Assembly (NCBI GenBank): GCA_902786615.1
Contig: CADADE010000044.1
Span: forward strand, 1-20,165
From: Oscillospiraceae bacterium
GTDB taxonomy: Bacteria > Bacillota_A > Clostridia > Oscillospirales > Oscillospiraceae
DNA: 20,165 nucleotides
Reading direction: 5' to 3'
This document shows, piece by piece, positions 10,137 to 17,459 of the stretch; positions within the stretch are counted from its first letter, which is position 1, and each line of letters starts with the position of its first letter. The notes under the pieces are model-generated. The model had not been told where the DNA came from. It worked only from the letters and a program-made list of their open reading frames with translations, and made no database searches. The position numbers and the translations under genes are program-made.

Positions 10137-10167
10137 CCGAAACATAAGCTTTCATGACGCCGCCCGC

Positions 10168-11793
10168 TCAATTGCAGAGAACCGTGATGATGAGCGGGGA
10201 GAGACCGGCTTTTTTGATCTGCTCCAGATCGGCCTCCACCACCTTCTGTCCCGCGGCGACGGTCTCGCCCTCCGCGACAAGGAGCGTGAGTCCGCTGCCT
10301 TTGAGGGTGAAGGTGTCGATACCGATCAGAAGAAGGACCTCCATACCGTCAGCCGTGCGGAAGGTCAGGGCATGGCTGGTGTCGGCAATCTCGGTGACCA
10401 CGCCGCTGCAGGGCGCAAGGATGTGGCCATTGTCCGGCATGACCCCGATGCAGCTGCCGATGACGCCGGAGGAGAACATGATATCGGGGATCTGCCTCAT
10501 GGGAACGGTCTCTCCGTCCACAGGGGACGTGAACGACACGCTCCCCGCATCCGCCTTTCTGGCCGTCATCAGCGCTTCACCGGCCCGGACCCTTCTGGCC
10601 TTTTTCCTGCTGAGACGGGCAAAGGACGAGGACCGCAGGAAGCTGCGCTGTCCGTCGGAGAGCGGCGTCTCAAAGCTCAGCTCGTCTTCCCGGTACAGGG
10701 CATTGGTGATGAGATAGCCCCCGGCATAGCTGATGGCAAGGCCGATCAGGTAGAAAAGAACGCTCCTGACCGGGCCGTTTGGACCGGCGGTCATCACAAA
10801 GGCGGCGAGAAGGCCGGAAGGCCCCCAGGTGACGGCGGCCACCTGCGTTACCATGACGAAGGCGCCGCCGAAGCCGGCGCCGAGACCCGCCGTGAGAAAA
10901 GGCCTGCCAAGCGGCAGCGTAACGCCGTAGATGAGCGGTTCCCCGACGCCCAGGAGGCCGGCGGGCAGCGCGCCCGCGATGACAGAGCAGAGATCGCCGT
11001 TCCCGGTCTTTTTCGCCTTTTTCCAGAGGGCAAGGGCCGCGCCCACCTGCCCGGCGCCTGCCATGGCGAGAGCCGGATAAAGCGTGACATAGCCCAGCTC
11101 CTGCAGCTGAACGCTGTACAGGGCCACCAGTCCATGGTGCATGCCCGCCGCCACCAGCGGAAGAAAGAGGGCGGACGCAATATAGCCGGACACGGCCCGC
11201 ATAAGGATATTCTGGGACTGGCAGGCCTTGCTGAACAGCCACACGATGCCTCCGGAGGCATAGCCAAAGAGCGGCATGATAAAGATAATATAGGGAATCA
11301 CGCAGAAAAACATGGTGAGCAGCGGCGTAAAGACCACATCGACCGATCTGGGCACGACGGAGCGTATGGCCTTTTCCACATAGGCGATCAGAAGAGCGCC
11401 CGCGATGACGGCCAGCACACCGCCTTTTCCGCTGCAGAGGACCGAATCCAGCGGTACCTCGACATTGTAAAGCCCCATAATGGCGGCAATTTTGTTGATG
11501 CCGTCCAGCGAGGTGATCATGCCCAGCATACCCCCGAGGATCGGCGTGGCTCCAAAGCGTTCCGCCGCGCGGTAGCCTGCCCATGCGGTCAGGTAACTCA
11601 TCATGGAGATGTTGATGAGGGACAAAAGCTGGTAGACAAAGGCCCACAGACTGTTGTCCGCATAGTTTGGCACCGCCTGCGATATGAGGGACGCAAAGCC
11701 TGAGCACAGCCCGGCACTGATGATGCCGGGGAGCATCGGGACAAAAATATCCCCAATTATTCTCAGCGCGCTTCTGATCCTGTACCTATTCAT
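10168..11793 (-). CDS. PTS EIIC-EIIA protein lacking EIIB and the EIIA phospho-histidine
   Basis: This 541-residue membrane protein begins directly with a glucose/sucrose-superfamily EIIC domain (IIGDIFVPMLPGIISAGL at the start). It continues through GMHHGLVALYSVQLQELGY, AMAGAGQVGAALALWKKAK and the substrate motif GVGEPLIYGVTLPLGRPF. After a linker (about residues 375-425) comes an EIIA-Glc-like domain with SSGVIGSCIGVMPD and DGMEVLLLIGIDTFTLKG. No EIIB domain with its cysteine is present here or next door. The auxiliary His of EIIA is kept (His474), but Leu489, 15 residues later, replaces the histidine normally phosphorylated. The encoded protein should not phosphorylate its own substrate. 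AGGAG lies eight bases before the ATG. It follows the phosphatase gene by 51 bases. Substrate unknown. Confidence 0.9.
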   Translation of the reverse strand: MNRYRIRSALRIIGDIFVPMLPGIISAGLCSGFASLISQAVPNYADNSLWAFVYQLLSLINISMMSYLTAWAGYRAAERFGATPILGGMLGMITSLDGINKIAAIMGLYNVEVPLDSVLCSGKGGVLAVIAGALLIAYVEKAIRSVVPRSVDVVFTPLLTMFFCVIPYIIFIMPLFGYASGGIVWLFSKACQSQNILMRAVSGYIASALFLPLVAAGMHHGLVALYSVQLQELGYVTLYPALAMAGAGQVGAALALWKKAKKTGNGDLCSVIAGALPAGLLGVGEPLIYGVTLPLGRPFLTAGLGAGFGGAFVMVTQVAAVTWGPSGLLAAFVMTAGPNGPVRSVLFYLIGLAISYAGGYLITNALYREDELSFETPLSDGQRSFLRSSSFARLSRKKARRVRAGEALMTARKADAGSVSFTSPVDGETVPMRQIPDIMFSSGVIGSCIGVMPDNGHILAPCSGVVTEIADTSHALTFRTADGMEVLLLIGIDTFTLKGSGLTLLVAEGETVAAGQKVVEADLEQIKKAGLSPLIITVLCN

Positions 11794-11844
11794 TGAAAAA
11801 TCTCCTGTTTCAGACTGAAAAACAATGCCCCGCGAACGATCGGA

Positions 11845-13101
11845 TTATCCCAGATAGCGGAAGCACAGCATGGTGATATCGTCGAACTGTTCCGCGCCCG
11901 CGGCGAAGTCATCGATCCGGTTCATCATCGTCGAGAGGGCGTCCTGCGGGGGGATGTCCGGATCCGCATTGAGCGCTTCCAGAATCCGGTCGGTTCCGAA
12001 CAGCTGACCCCCGGGATCGCTCGCCTCCGCCACCCCGTCCGTATATACGAACAGGCTGTCGCCCGGAAACAGTTCAAACTCGCGCTCCCGGAACCGGATC
12101 CCCTCCATGGTGCCGATGGGGAGCGAGTGCCGATATACTACAAGCTCGTACTTCCCTCCGGCCCGCCGCATCACCGGGTGCTCATGCCCAGCGTTGGCTG
12201 CAATACCCTTTCCCGTGGACAGCTGTATGGAGGCAAGCCACACAGTGACGAAGGAATCCGTTTCGTTTGTTTCGCACAGCTGGTTGTTCACGTTGAAGAG
12301 GGCCTGCGCCGGGCTTTCGCCCCGCAGCAGGTGGGCTTTGATGAGAATTCTGGACATCATCATGAGCAGCGCGGCGGGGACGCCTTTGCCGGAGACATCG
12401 GCCATGACCAGACAGACGTGATCGTCATCGGTCATGAAGAAATCATAGAAATCGCCCCCCACCCCTCTCGCCGGACGCATGCAGGCATAGAGGTTGATGT
12501 CCCGTTTGACGCAGAAGGTGTCAAAGTTCCGGGGGAGCTGGCTGGCCTGGATCTTCTTGGCCATGTCGAGTTCCGCCCCGATGCGTTCCTTTTCCGCGGT
12601 GACTCTTTTGACCTCGTCGATATACAGCATGGTCCGGGCGGACTGCTTGGCGAAGGATTCCGCCAGAACCTCGATCTCATCGCCGGTTTTGTATATATCC
12701 TCCATCTGAAACTGCCTGTTGCGGACGCCCAGCGAGGCCACGCGCCGGGTGATGGTATTCAGGGGGTCGATGATCTGCTTCGTGATGGAGAAGGCGAAGG
12801 CCATTCCGGCTGCCACGATAGAAACGATCAGAAGGAAAAGAATGTTTCTGGCGTGGAACATCCTGTTATGAAAGGAGTCGAAGCTGCTGTCCCGGAAAGC
12901 TTCATACTGCGCCCCGAGGCCGTTCTCTATGTACACCTGCTTCTGCTCCTCGTAGGTATCGTTGACCAGCTTCTCCACCATCGCGGACTGATAAAGAAAG
13001 ACTGCCGTGTAGGCCGCGATGATCAGAATAATCGTGATCAGAAGCATGCTGAATATTTTCTGCCGGATGCCGCCTCTCAGAATGCTTTGTTTATTTTCCA
13101 T
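11845..13101 (-). CDS. Membrane-anchored HAMP-SpoIIE/RsbU-type serine phosphatase
   Basis: This 418-residue protein has a membrane span near residues 18-40, a short extracytoplasmic loop (about 41-85), a second span (about 86-106), a HAMP-like linker beginning KQIIDPLNTITRRV, a helical stretch (EVKRVTAEKERIGAELDMAK) and a PP2C phosphatase domain. Metal-binding motifs are visible: GVGGDFYDFF, ADVSGKGVPAALLMM, ANAGHEHP, YTDGVAEA and the terminal DDITMLCFRY. Such proteins dephosphorylate anti-sigma-factor antagonists in response to a signal sensed outside. No kinase or STAS partner lies in the window. It is the first gene of an operon with the PTS protein. Confidence 0.92.
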   Translation of the reverse strand: MENKQSILRGGIRQKIFSMLLITIILIIAAYTAVFLYQSAMVEKLVNDTYEEQKQVYIENGLGAQYEAFRDSSFDSFHNRMFHARNILFLLIVSIVAAGMAFAFSITKQIIDPLNTITRRVASLGVRNRQFQMEDIYKTGDEIEVLAESFAKQSARTMLYIDEVKRVTAEKERIGAELDMAKKIQASQLPRNFDTFCVKRDINLYACMRPARGVGGDFYDFFMTDDDHVCLVMADVSGKGVPAALLMMMSRILIKAHLLRGESPAQALFNVNNQLCETNETDSFVTVWLASIQLSTGKGIAANAGHEHPVMRRAGGKYELVVYRHSLPIGTMEGIRFREREFELFPGDSLFVYTDGVAEASDPGGQLFGTDRILEALNADPDIPPQDALSTMMNRIDDFAAGAEQFDDITMLCFRYLG

Positions 13102-13154
13102 GGGTGTCTCCTTATGATACGCTGCGTTGTTTTATTTTTATGTAATCGAAAAAT

Positions 13155-13183
13155 AGTTTACTAAGAAAGCGGGAAAAATTCAA
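13155..13183 (-). promoter_or_regulatory. Promoter of the phosphatase-PTS operon
   Basis: On the minus strand TTGAAT (13178-13183), a 17-base spacer and TAAACT (13155-13160) precede the phosphatase gene by about 53 bases. AAGGAGAC supplies the ribosome binding site. Confidence 0.65.
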
Positions 13184-13235
13184 GAAAAACATTTGTGTAC
13201 AAAACGACTTTTCCGTGCAGACGGGCCGCCAATCG

Positions 13236-13269
13236 ATAAAAAATGGACAGTCCCGAAGGGCTGTCCATT
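13236..13269 (-). terminator. Terminator-shaped hairpin with no matching gene upstream
   Basis: The stem aatggacag(t)ccc / gggctgtccatt (13242-13269) is followed on the minus strand by a run of Ts, which is classic terminator form. No minus-strand gene lies upstream of it; the gene on that side reads the other way. It could block antisense transcription into the phosphatase operon or be left from a lost gene. Confidence 0.6.
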
Positions 13270-13335
13270 GCTATTGCCGGGGGTGAGGACATGAATTGCT
13301 TCAAGGCCATAAGGGTAAACTAAAAATGAGAAAAG

Positions 13336-13349
13336 TGCGGATTGCCGCA
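13336..13349. promoter_or_regulatory. Upstream operator-like palindrome of the AAA ATPase gene
   Basis: TGCGG-attg-CCGCA followed by an A-run lies 19 bases before the -35 box. The same half-sites and A-run recur at 13413-13426. Confidence 0.5.
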
Positions 13350-13368
13350 AAAAAATCAGTTATAGCGC

Positions 13369-13397
13369 TTGCACCTTTCATGGGCTTATGTTATAGT
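13369..13397 (+). promoter_or_regulatory. AAA ATPase promoter
   Basis: TTGCAC (13369-13374), a 17-base spacer and TATAGT (13392-13397) predict a start near 13405. An inverted CTTTCATG/CATGAAAG pair (13375-13382 and 13402-13409) brackets the -10 box. Confidence 0.75.
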
Positions 13398-13412
13398 CTT
13401 ACATGAAAGAAA

Positions 13413-13426
13413 TGCGGAATACCGCA
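13413..13426. promoter_or_regulatory. Downstream operator-like palindrome of the AAA ATPase gene
   Basis: TGCGG-aata-CCGCA followed by AAAAA lies just past the predicted start of transcription, centred 77 bases from its twin. A protein bound here would block transcription. Confidence 0.5.
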
Positions 13427-13449
13427 AAAATTTCACGGAGGGCAAAGCG

Positions 13450-14751
13450 ATGCAGTATCCTCGAAAGCAATACATGGATAAGCTGATTCAAAAAAAGGAC
13501 AATGGCCGCATCAAAGTCATCACCGGGCTTCGCCGGACTGGAAAGTCCTATTTGCTGTTCAATCTCTATCGTCAATATCTTCTGGACTCAGGCGTGGGAG
13601 AAGATCAGATCGTTGGGCTGGCACTGGATGAAATCGACAATGTAAAATATCGCAATCCTTTTGAACTGAACAAAATCATAAAAGAGCGCATGCCGGATAA
13701 AAGCAGACCCTACTATGTTTTTATTGATGAAATTCAATTCGTGACCGAAGTCCAGAATCCTTATGTGGATGACCCCAATGAGAAAGTGACGTTTATTGAT
13801 GTCGTGCTGGGTCTGATGAAAATACCGAATGCCGACATCTATGTAACAGGAAGCAACTCCAGGATGCTTTCATCGGATATTCTCACGCAGTTTCGTGACC
13901 GGGGGGATGAGATTCGCGTAAATCCACTTTCATTTGCGGAGGTTTATGAGAATTATCCCGGAGACAAGCGCGGCGCATGGCGTGACTATTACACCTATGG
14001 CGGTATGCCGCTCGTTTGGACGATGGAATCACATGAGGAAAAAAGCCGCTATCTGCGGGATTTATTCAACCGGACATACATTAAGGATGTTTTGGAGCGG
14101 CATAAGATAAAAAATGATGCGGAGGTACTGGAGATCCTTCTGAATATCCTGGCTTCGGGGATCGGATCATTGACCAATCCAAGCAGGCTTTCCAATACCT
14201 TTACAAGCGAAAGGCAGCTTCGTATTGCGCCTGATACCATCGACACCTATATCGGATTCTTTCTTGAAGCGTATCTGATCCAGAAAGCCGAGCGATATGA
14301 CGTGAAGGGCCGGAAATATATCAAGACGCCCGTCAAGTACTATTACGCTGACCCCGGGCTGAGGAACGCAAGGCTTGGATTCAGGCAACTGGAAGAAACG
14401 CATCTGATGGAAAATGTTCTGTATAATGATCTGATCCGGCGCGGATTTGACGTGGATGTTGGAGTGGTCGAACAGAATCTCAGAAATGATTCCGGGAAGA
14501 ACATCCGTAAACAGTTGGAAGTAGACTTTGTTGTAAACAAGGGTGACGAGCGGTACTATATTCAATCAGCATTGTCCCTTGATGATCCTGACAAAAAAGA
14601 TCAGGAGATTGCCCCGTTGGTTCGTATCCCTGACTCCTTTAAGAAAATCGTAGTGGTAAAAGACTATATAAAGCCATGGAAGGATGAAAAAGGTATCCAG
14701 TATGTCGGAATTGAGGACTTCCTTATGGACGAAAACCTTATTTCCAGATAA
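13450..14751 (+). CDS. AAA-family ATPase with DUF4143 domain
   Basis: The 433-residue protein has an AAA_14-type ATPase domain: Walker A GLRRTGKS at residues 26-33, Walker B YYVFIDEIQ at 88-96, and a sensor-like VTGSNSRMLSS. A DUF4143 region follows, with YGGMPLVW and a C-terminal stretch QLEVDFVVNKGDERYYIQS that resembles a PD-(D/E)XK nuclease-like core. Members are widespread and often horizontally spread in gut bacteria; their role is unsettled. ATG 13450 is chosen for GGAGGG seven bases upstream; longer in-frame starts would overlap the promoter. Codon use is visibly more AT-rich than in the opp or typA genes. A Leu-rich helix-turn-helix-like part spans about residues 225-275. Confidence 0.88.
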   Translation: MQYPRKQYMDKLIQKKDNGRIKVITGLRRTGKSYLLFNLYRQYLLDSGVGEDQIVGLALDEIDNVKYRNPFELNKIIKERMPDKSRPYYVFIDEIQFVTEVQNPYVDDPNEKVTFIDVVLGLMKIPNADIYVTGSNSRMLSSDILTQFRDRGDEIRVNPLSFAEVYENYPGDKRGAWRDYYTYGGMPLVWTMESHEEKSRYLRDLFNRTYIKDVLERHKIKNDAEVLEILLNILASGIGSLTNPSRLSNTFTSERQLRIAPDTIDTYIGFFLEAYLIQKAERYDVKGRKYIKTPVKYYYADPGLRNARLGFRQLEETHLMENVLYNDLIRRGFDVDVGVVEQNLRNDSGKNIRKQLEVDFVVNKGDERYYIQSALSLDDPDKKDQEIAPLVRIPDSFKKIVVVKDYIKPWKDEKGIQYVGIEDFLMDENLISR

Positions 14752-14779
14752 ACAAGAAGGCTATCCAGCTCTGCTTCGA

Positions 14780-14797
14780 GAACTGGGGAGCGCGGCG
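14780..14797 (-). repeat. Copy of the rpsI 3' end (possible attachment-site duplicate)
   Basis: These 18 bases match 19748-19765 inside rpsI exactly and in the same orientation. Read on the minus strand they give RAPQF and the next two codons add SK, so the S9 tail PQFSK is kept at protein level, but there is no stop. The two copies bracket about 5 kb of accessory DNA. Confidence 0.5.
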
Positions 14798-14823
14798 CTG
14801 ATTGTAATTAGCCGTTCGCCGAT

Positions 14824-14855
14824 AAAAAACAGACGCTCCGAAAGGAACGTCTGTT
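14824..14855 (-). terminator. Terminator downstream of the FN3-repeat gene
   Basis: Stem aacagacg / cgtctgtt (14828-14835 with 14848-14855), with further pairing of TCC and GGA, is followed on the minus strand by a T-run. It lies about 100 bases past the FN3 gene. It is nearly identical to the rpsI terminator at 19692-19722. Confidence 0.8.
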
Positions 14856-14953
14856 GATATTTTGGGGCCCCGCAAACGTCCAGCGTATGTGGGGAGAGAA
14901 AAGAAGAAGGCTGCCGGTATTTTTCTTTCGCCTTTGGCAAAGCCATAAGCCCG

Positions 14954-16513
14954 TCAGGGCACGACATGCAGGGTGACAATATCGGAATACTCCGCGTACT
15001 GTCCGTCCGAAATCAGACAGCGGAAATTGTATCCGTTCAAGCCGAGAACCGCTCCGATGATCAGCGTGTCGGTATTCACGCCTCCGATCAGCCAGGCGAT
15101 TTCCGGCAGTGGGTACCACTGGGCGGCGTCCTTTGCCCGCATCTCCCATTGGTAACGCACCTGCGAATCCCTTGCCTTTACGGTGAACATGGCATAGGTC
15201 ATCTGCTTTGCGCCCTGGTCCTTCGGCTGTGTATAAAATGCCGAAGTCCCCCCGGTGAACGCGTTTGCCTGAATGCGCATGCCGGTCTCGTCGTAGGGAC
15301 TCAGCAGGCTTCTCCCGTCGGCCGAGACGCAGCATACCGTATAGGTGTAGTTCAAACCGGGTTCCACGGCCGTGTCCACATAGCTCGTCTCCTGGACGAT
15401 GACGAGTCCTTTCCAGGGGCCGTCCTCCGTCTTGCGGAAGATGCCGTATTGGGGCGCGCCGCTCACGGCCTCCCAGCTCACCCGCACCCCGCGCCCGTAG
15501 TTTTCCGCGTCCAGCAGAACCGGAGTCGGAAACTGCGTCGAGTAACGCGCGCCCGTGCCGGCTTTTATGCCAATGCCGGTCTCGTCATAGGGGCTTTGGA
15601 GGGCTTTCCCGTCGCTGGTGAGGCAGCACACCGTATAGGTATAGTTCACGCCGGGTTCCACAGTCTCGTCCTTGTAGCTCGTGTTCAGGCAAACCGCGAG
15701 CCCCTTCCAGGGACCGTCCTCCGTCTTGCGGAAGACGCCGTATTTGAACGCGCCGTTTACCGGCTCCCAACTCACCTGCACCCCGCCCGCGACATTGCTC
15801 GCATCCAGCAGAACCGGGGCCGGAAGGTCATATCTCCCCGAGGGGATCGTCACGCTGACGCCGGTTTCATTATAGGGGCTCATGAGGCGTCTCCCGTCGT
15901 TCGAGACGCAGCACACCGTATAGGAATAGGTCACGCCGGGCTCCACGGCCTCATCCCTGTAGGTCGTGTTCGCGACAATCGCGAGTCCCTTCCAGGGGCC
16001 GCCGTTCGTGCTGCGGAAAATACCGTATCTGGTAGCCTCCATTACGCCATTCCAGTCCACCGTGACCCCTCCGTTATAATAGAACGCACTGCCCAGAGAC
16101 GGGGCCGGAAGCTGGTTCCCGTAAAACGACTCCGTGACGGACTTTATGGTAGCGCCGGTCTCGTCGAAGGGACTCAGGACGCTTCTCCCGTCAGCCGAGA
16201 GGCAGCATACCGTATAGGTATAGTTCACGCCGTACTCCACGCCCGTGTCCACATAGCTCGTTCCCTGGGCGACCGCGAGCGCCTGCCAGGGGCCGCCCTC
16301 CGTTGCGCGGATGACGCCGTATTGGGGCGCGCCGTTTACCGGCTCCCAGCTCACCTGCACCCCGCCCGCGACATTGCTCGCATCCAGCAGAACCGGAGCC
16401 GGAAGCTGGTACCGCACCGAATAATCGTCCGCAAAGGCCGCGGGCGTCAGGCCCGCAAACAGCGCCGCGCACAGCAGCAGCGCAAGGGTCTTGCGCAAAA
16501 CCGTCTTTTTCAT
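14954..16513 (-). CDS. Secreted protein with four FN3-like repeats and an Ig-like end
   Basis: The 519-residue product has a signal peptide (residues 1-28, cut after AFA). Four repeats of about 95-100 residues follow, near 36-133, 134-228, 229-326 and 327-426. Each has an LPAP-like start, a VSWEPV-type strand, YG(I/V)(F/I)R, GPW, and YTVCC with SP(Y/F)(D/N)ETG near the end. Residues 427-519 form a different beta-rich domain (VRYQWEMRAKD, YNFRCLISDGQYAEYSD). No wall anchor or enzymatic domain is seen. ATG 16513 (MKKTVLRKTLALLLC) is chosen because it starts the signal peptide and GGAG lies six bases before it; an ATG four codons earlier has no spacing from its purine tract. Function unknown; adhesion or glycan binding is a guess. 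Confidence 0.85.
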   Translation of the reverse strand: MKKTVLRKTLALLLCAALFAGLTPAAFADDYSVRYQLPAPVLLDASNVAGGVQVSWEPVNGAPQYGVIRATEGGPWQALAVAQGTSYVDTGVEYGVNYTYTVCCLSADGRSVLSPFDETGATIKSVTESFYGNQLPAPSLGSAFYYNGGVTVDWNGVMEATRYGIFRSTNGGPWKGLAIVANTTYRDEAVEPGVTYSYTVCCVSNDGRRLMSPYNETGVSVTIPSGRYDLPAPVLLDASNVAGGVQVSWEPVNGAFKYGVFRKTEDGPWKGLAVCLNTSYKDETVEPGVNYTYTVCCLTSDGKALQSPYDETGIGIKAGTGARYSTQFPTPVLLDAENYGRGVRVSWEAVSGAPQYGIFRKTEDGPWKGLVIVQETSYVDTAVEPGLNYTYTVCCVSADGRSLLSPYDETGMRIQANAFTGGTSAFYTQPKDQGAKQMTYAMFTVKARDSQVRYQWEMRAKDAAQWYPLPEIAWLIGGVNTDTLIIGAVLGLNGYNFRCLISDGQYAEYSDIVTLHVVP

Positions 16514-16575
16514 CTGTTTCTCCATCCTTCCGCATTGCCGAAGACGTGTCTCGTCAAAGAATATACTGTTATAAA

Positions 16576-16590
16576 ATGGATGCCATCCAT
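16576..16590. promoter_or_regulatory. Operator-like palindrome at the FN3 gene start of transcription
   Basis: ATGGATG-C-CATCCAT is a perfect 7-bp inverted repeat touching the -10 box of the minus-strand promoter, exactly over the expected start of transcription. Confidence 0.45.
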
Positions 16591-16619
16591 AAGCTATCAC
16601 AAAAACCCGGTTATGTCAA
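16591..16619 (-). promoter_or_regulatory. FN3-repeat gene promoter
   Basis: On the minus strand TTGACA (16614-16619), a 17-base spacer and TAGCTT (16591-16596) lie about 75 bases before the chosen ATG. Confidence 0.6.
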
Positions 16620-16645
16620 CTGCGGCTCGCCTTGCGCCGGAACGT

Positions 16646-16707
16646 GTGACCAATCTCAGCGGAGCAGGTGATCAATCTCGGCGGAGCAAGTGATCAATCT
16701 GGCCGGG
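16646..16707. mobile_element. Tandem 22-bp repeats, probable IS21-type element end
   Basis: Two full units and one partial unit of GTGA(T/C)CAATCTC(G/A)GCGGAGCA(A/G) lie head to tail. Repeated TGATCA-containing motifs of this kind are what I recall at the ends of IS21-family elements in gut Clostridia. No istA/istB transposase is in the window, so this would be a solitary end or scar. Alternatively it is a set of regulator sites upstream of the FN3 promoter. Confidence 0.4.
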
Positions 16708-16849
16708 TTCGGTGGTTTTCTTAAACGGAATACTCACCCAGCGGGAGGTCAATGTCCTGAGCGACTGTGAAACCTTTTGCAATGCCTTCAAGCTCGGTGC
16801 TAAAATCATGATGGATGTGCTGACGGAACCCACTATGAAAGAAATCTGA
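16694..16849 (+). pseudogene. 3' fragment of a small DUF6809-like gene
   Basis: An open frame without a start codon runs to TGA 16847 and encodes LNGILTQREVNVLSDC, ETFCNAFKLGAKIMMDVL and TEPTMKEI. The FxxAFKLGAKxM pattern resembles the C terminus of small Clostridial proteins of the DUF6809 type. A terminator follows directly, which supports a former real gene. The frame closes upstream inside the 22-bp repeats, so an insertion probably removed the 5' part. The family name is from memory. Confidence 0.45.
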
Positions 16850-16860
16850 TAATAAAGCGA

Positions 16861-16895
16861 CGCAAGGGGTAATACTTCGCCCCTGGCGTTTTCTT
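16861..16895 (+). terminator. Terminator after the truncated small gene
   Basis: Stem cgcaagggg / cccctggcg (one mismatch) with a ten-base loop is followed by TTTTCTTT. It fits the end of the plus-strand fragment. Confidence 0.7.
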
Positions 16896-17224
16896 TCGAA
16901 AGCCTTTAGATCCTGCCTCACGGGCCTAAATCAGGCAATAGCGAACGGCCAAATGAACAAGGGATCATTTATAAACCCGCCAATCGCTCCAGAGCAGAAT
17001 TCTAGAAGGTAGGTTTCAAATCTTCACTGTTTACATTGCTTTTACGGATATTTGTCTTGTAATTGTTGCTGCTTTTTGGAGAAAAAAGCTCTCTCTTCTG
17101 TGAGCTACGTTCACGCTAGCTACTATAATCGTTCACAGTAATCCTTCTTTCAGCGGGACAAACACATTATATAAGAGTGCACTTTTCAACAGAAATAATT
17201 CTGGATTTCAAGGCAAATTGAGAA
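16896..17224. other. AT-rich stretch without recognisable gene
   Basis: I see no convincing open frame, RNA gene or long repeat here. Base composition shifts to AT-rich and stays so through the leucine-rich-repeat gene, suggesting that both arrived together. Confidence 0.5.
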
Positions 17225-17253
17225 TTGCGATTGCTGGCAACGTATGGTATTAT
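17225..17253 (+). promoter_or_regulatory. Probable promoter of the leucine-rich-repeat gene
   Basis: TTGCGA (17225-17230), a 17-base spacer and TATTAT (17248-17253) would leave a leader of about 200 bases. In an AT-rich stretch such matches are easier by chance. Confidence 0.45.
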
Positions 17254-17291
17254 TGTCTTGCGAAGCAATCACATAAAAGCGACACAAGAGG

Positions 17292-17416
17292 GAATGATGT
17301 TTTTTACTTTCTGGTAAAAACGCATTCTCCACTTTGCATTCCCTTGAGTGTCGAAGATTGTGTCGCAACAAACAGAGCTCTGCGTTTTTCATGCGCGGTT
17401 CCATTTGGGCCGCGCA
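17292..17416 (+). promoter_or_regulatory. Structured leader of the leucine-rich-repeat gene
   Basis: Two hairpins can form: 17292-17327 (GAATG...CATTC enclosing GTTTTTTAC/GTAAAAAC) and 17392-17416 (TGCGCGG/CCGCGCA). The second is followed by CTTTTCG and sits 43 bases before the ATG. This could be an attenuator, but no ligand or tRNA signature is visible. Confidence 0.3.
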
Positions 17417-17459
17417 CTTTTCGTGTTGCTTTTATCAAATGCTGTTCAGAGGTAGCTGT

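Larger units (their letters stand above)
9744..10166 (-). repeat. Direct repeat unit 1: MNT/HEPN cassette
   Basis: This stretch is homologous to 19044 through about 19684 in the same orientation. It covers the HEPN end, the MNT gene, promoter and upstream flank up to the PTS stop codon. It differs by a 241-base loss and a 22-base gain plus scattered substitutions. Confidence 0.85.

Noticed and set aside
16721..16921. Minus-strand 66-codon frame
   Set aside because: It is opposite the better-supported DUF6809-like fragment and its terminator and has no recognisable features.
17334..17459. N-terminal extension of the leucine-rich-repeat protein
   Set aside because: It would bury the signal peptide behind 42 Cys/Arg-rich residues; ATG 17460 has a binding site and begins the signal.
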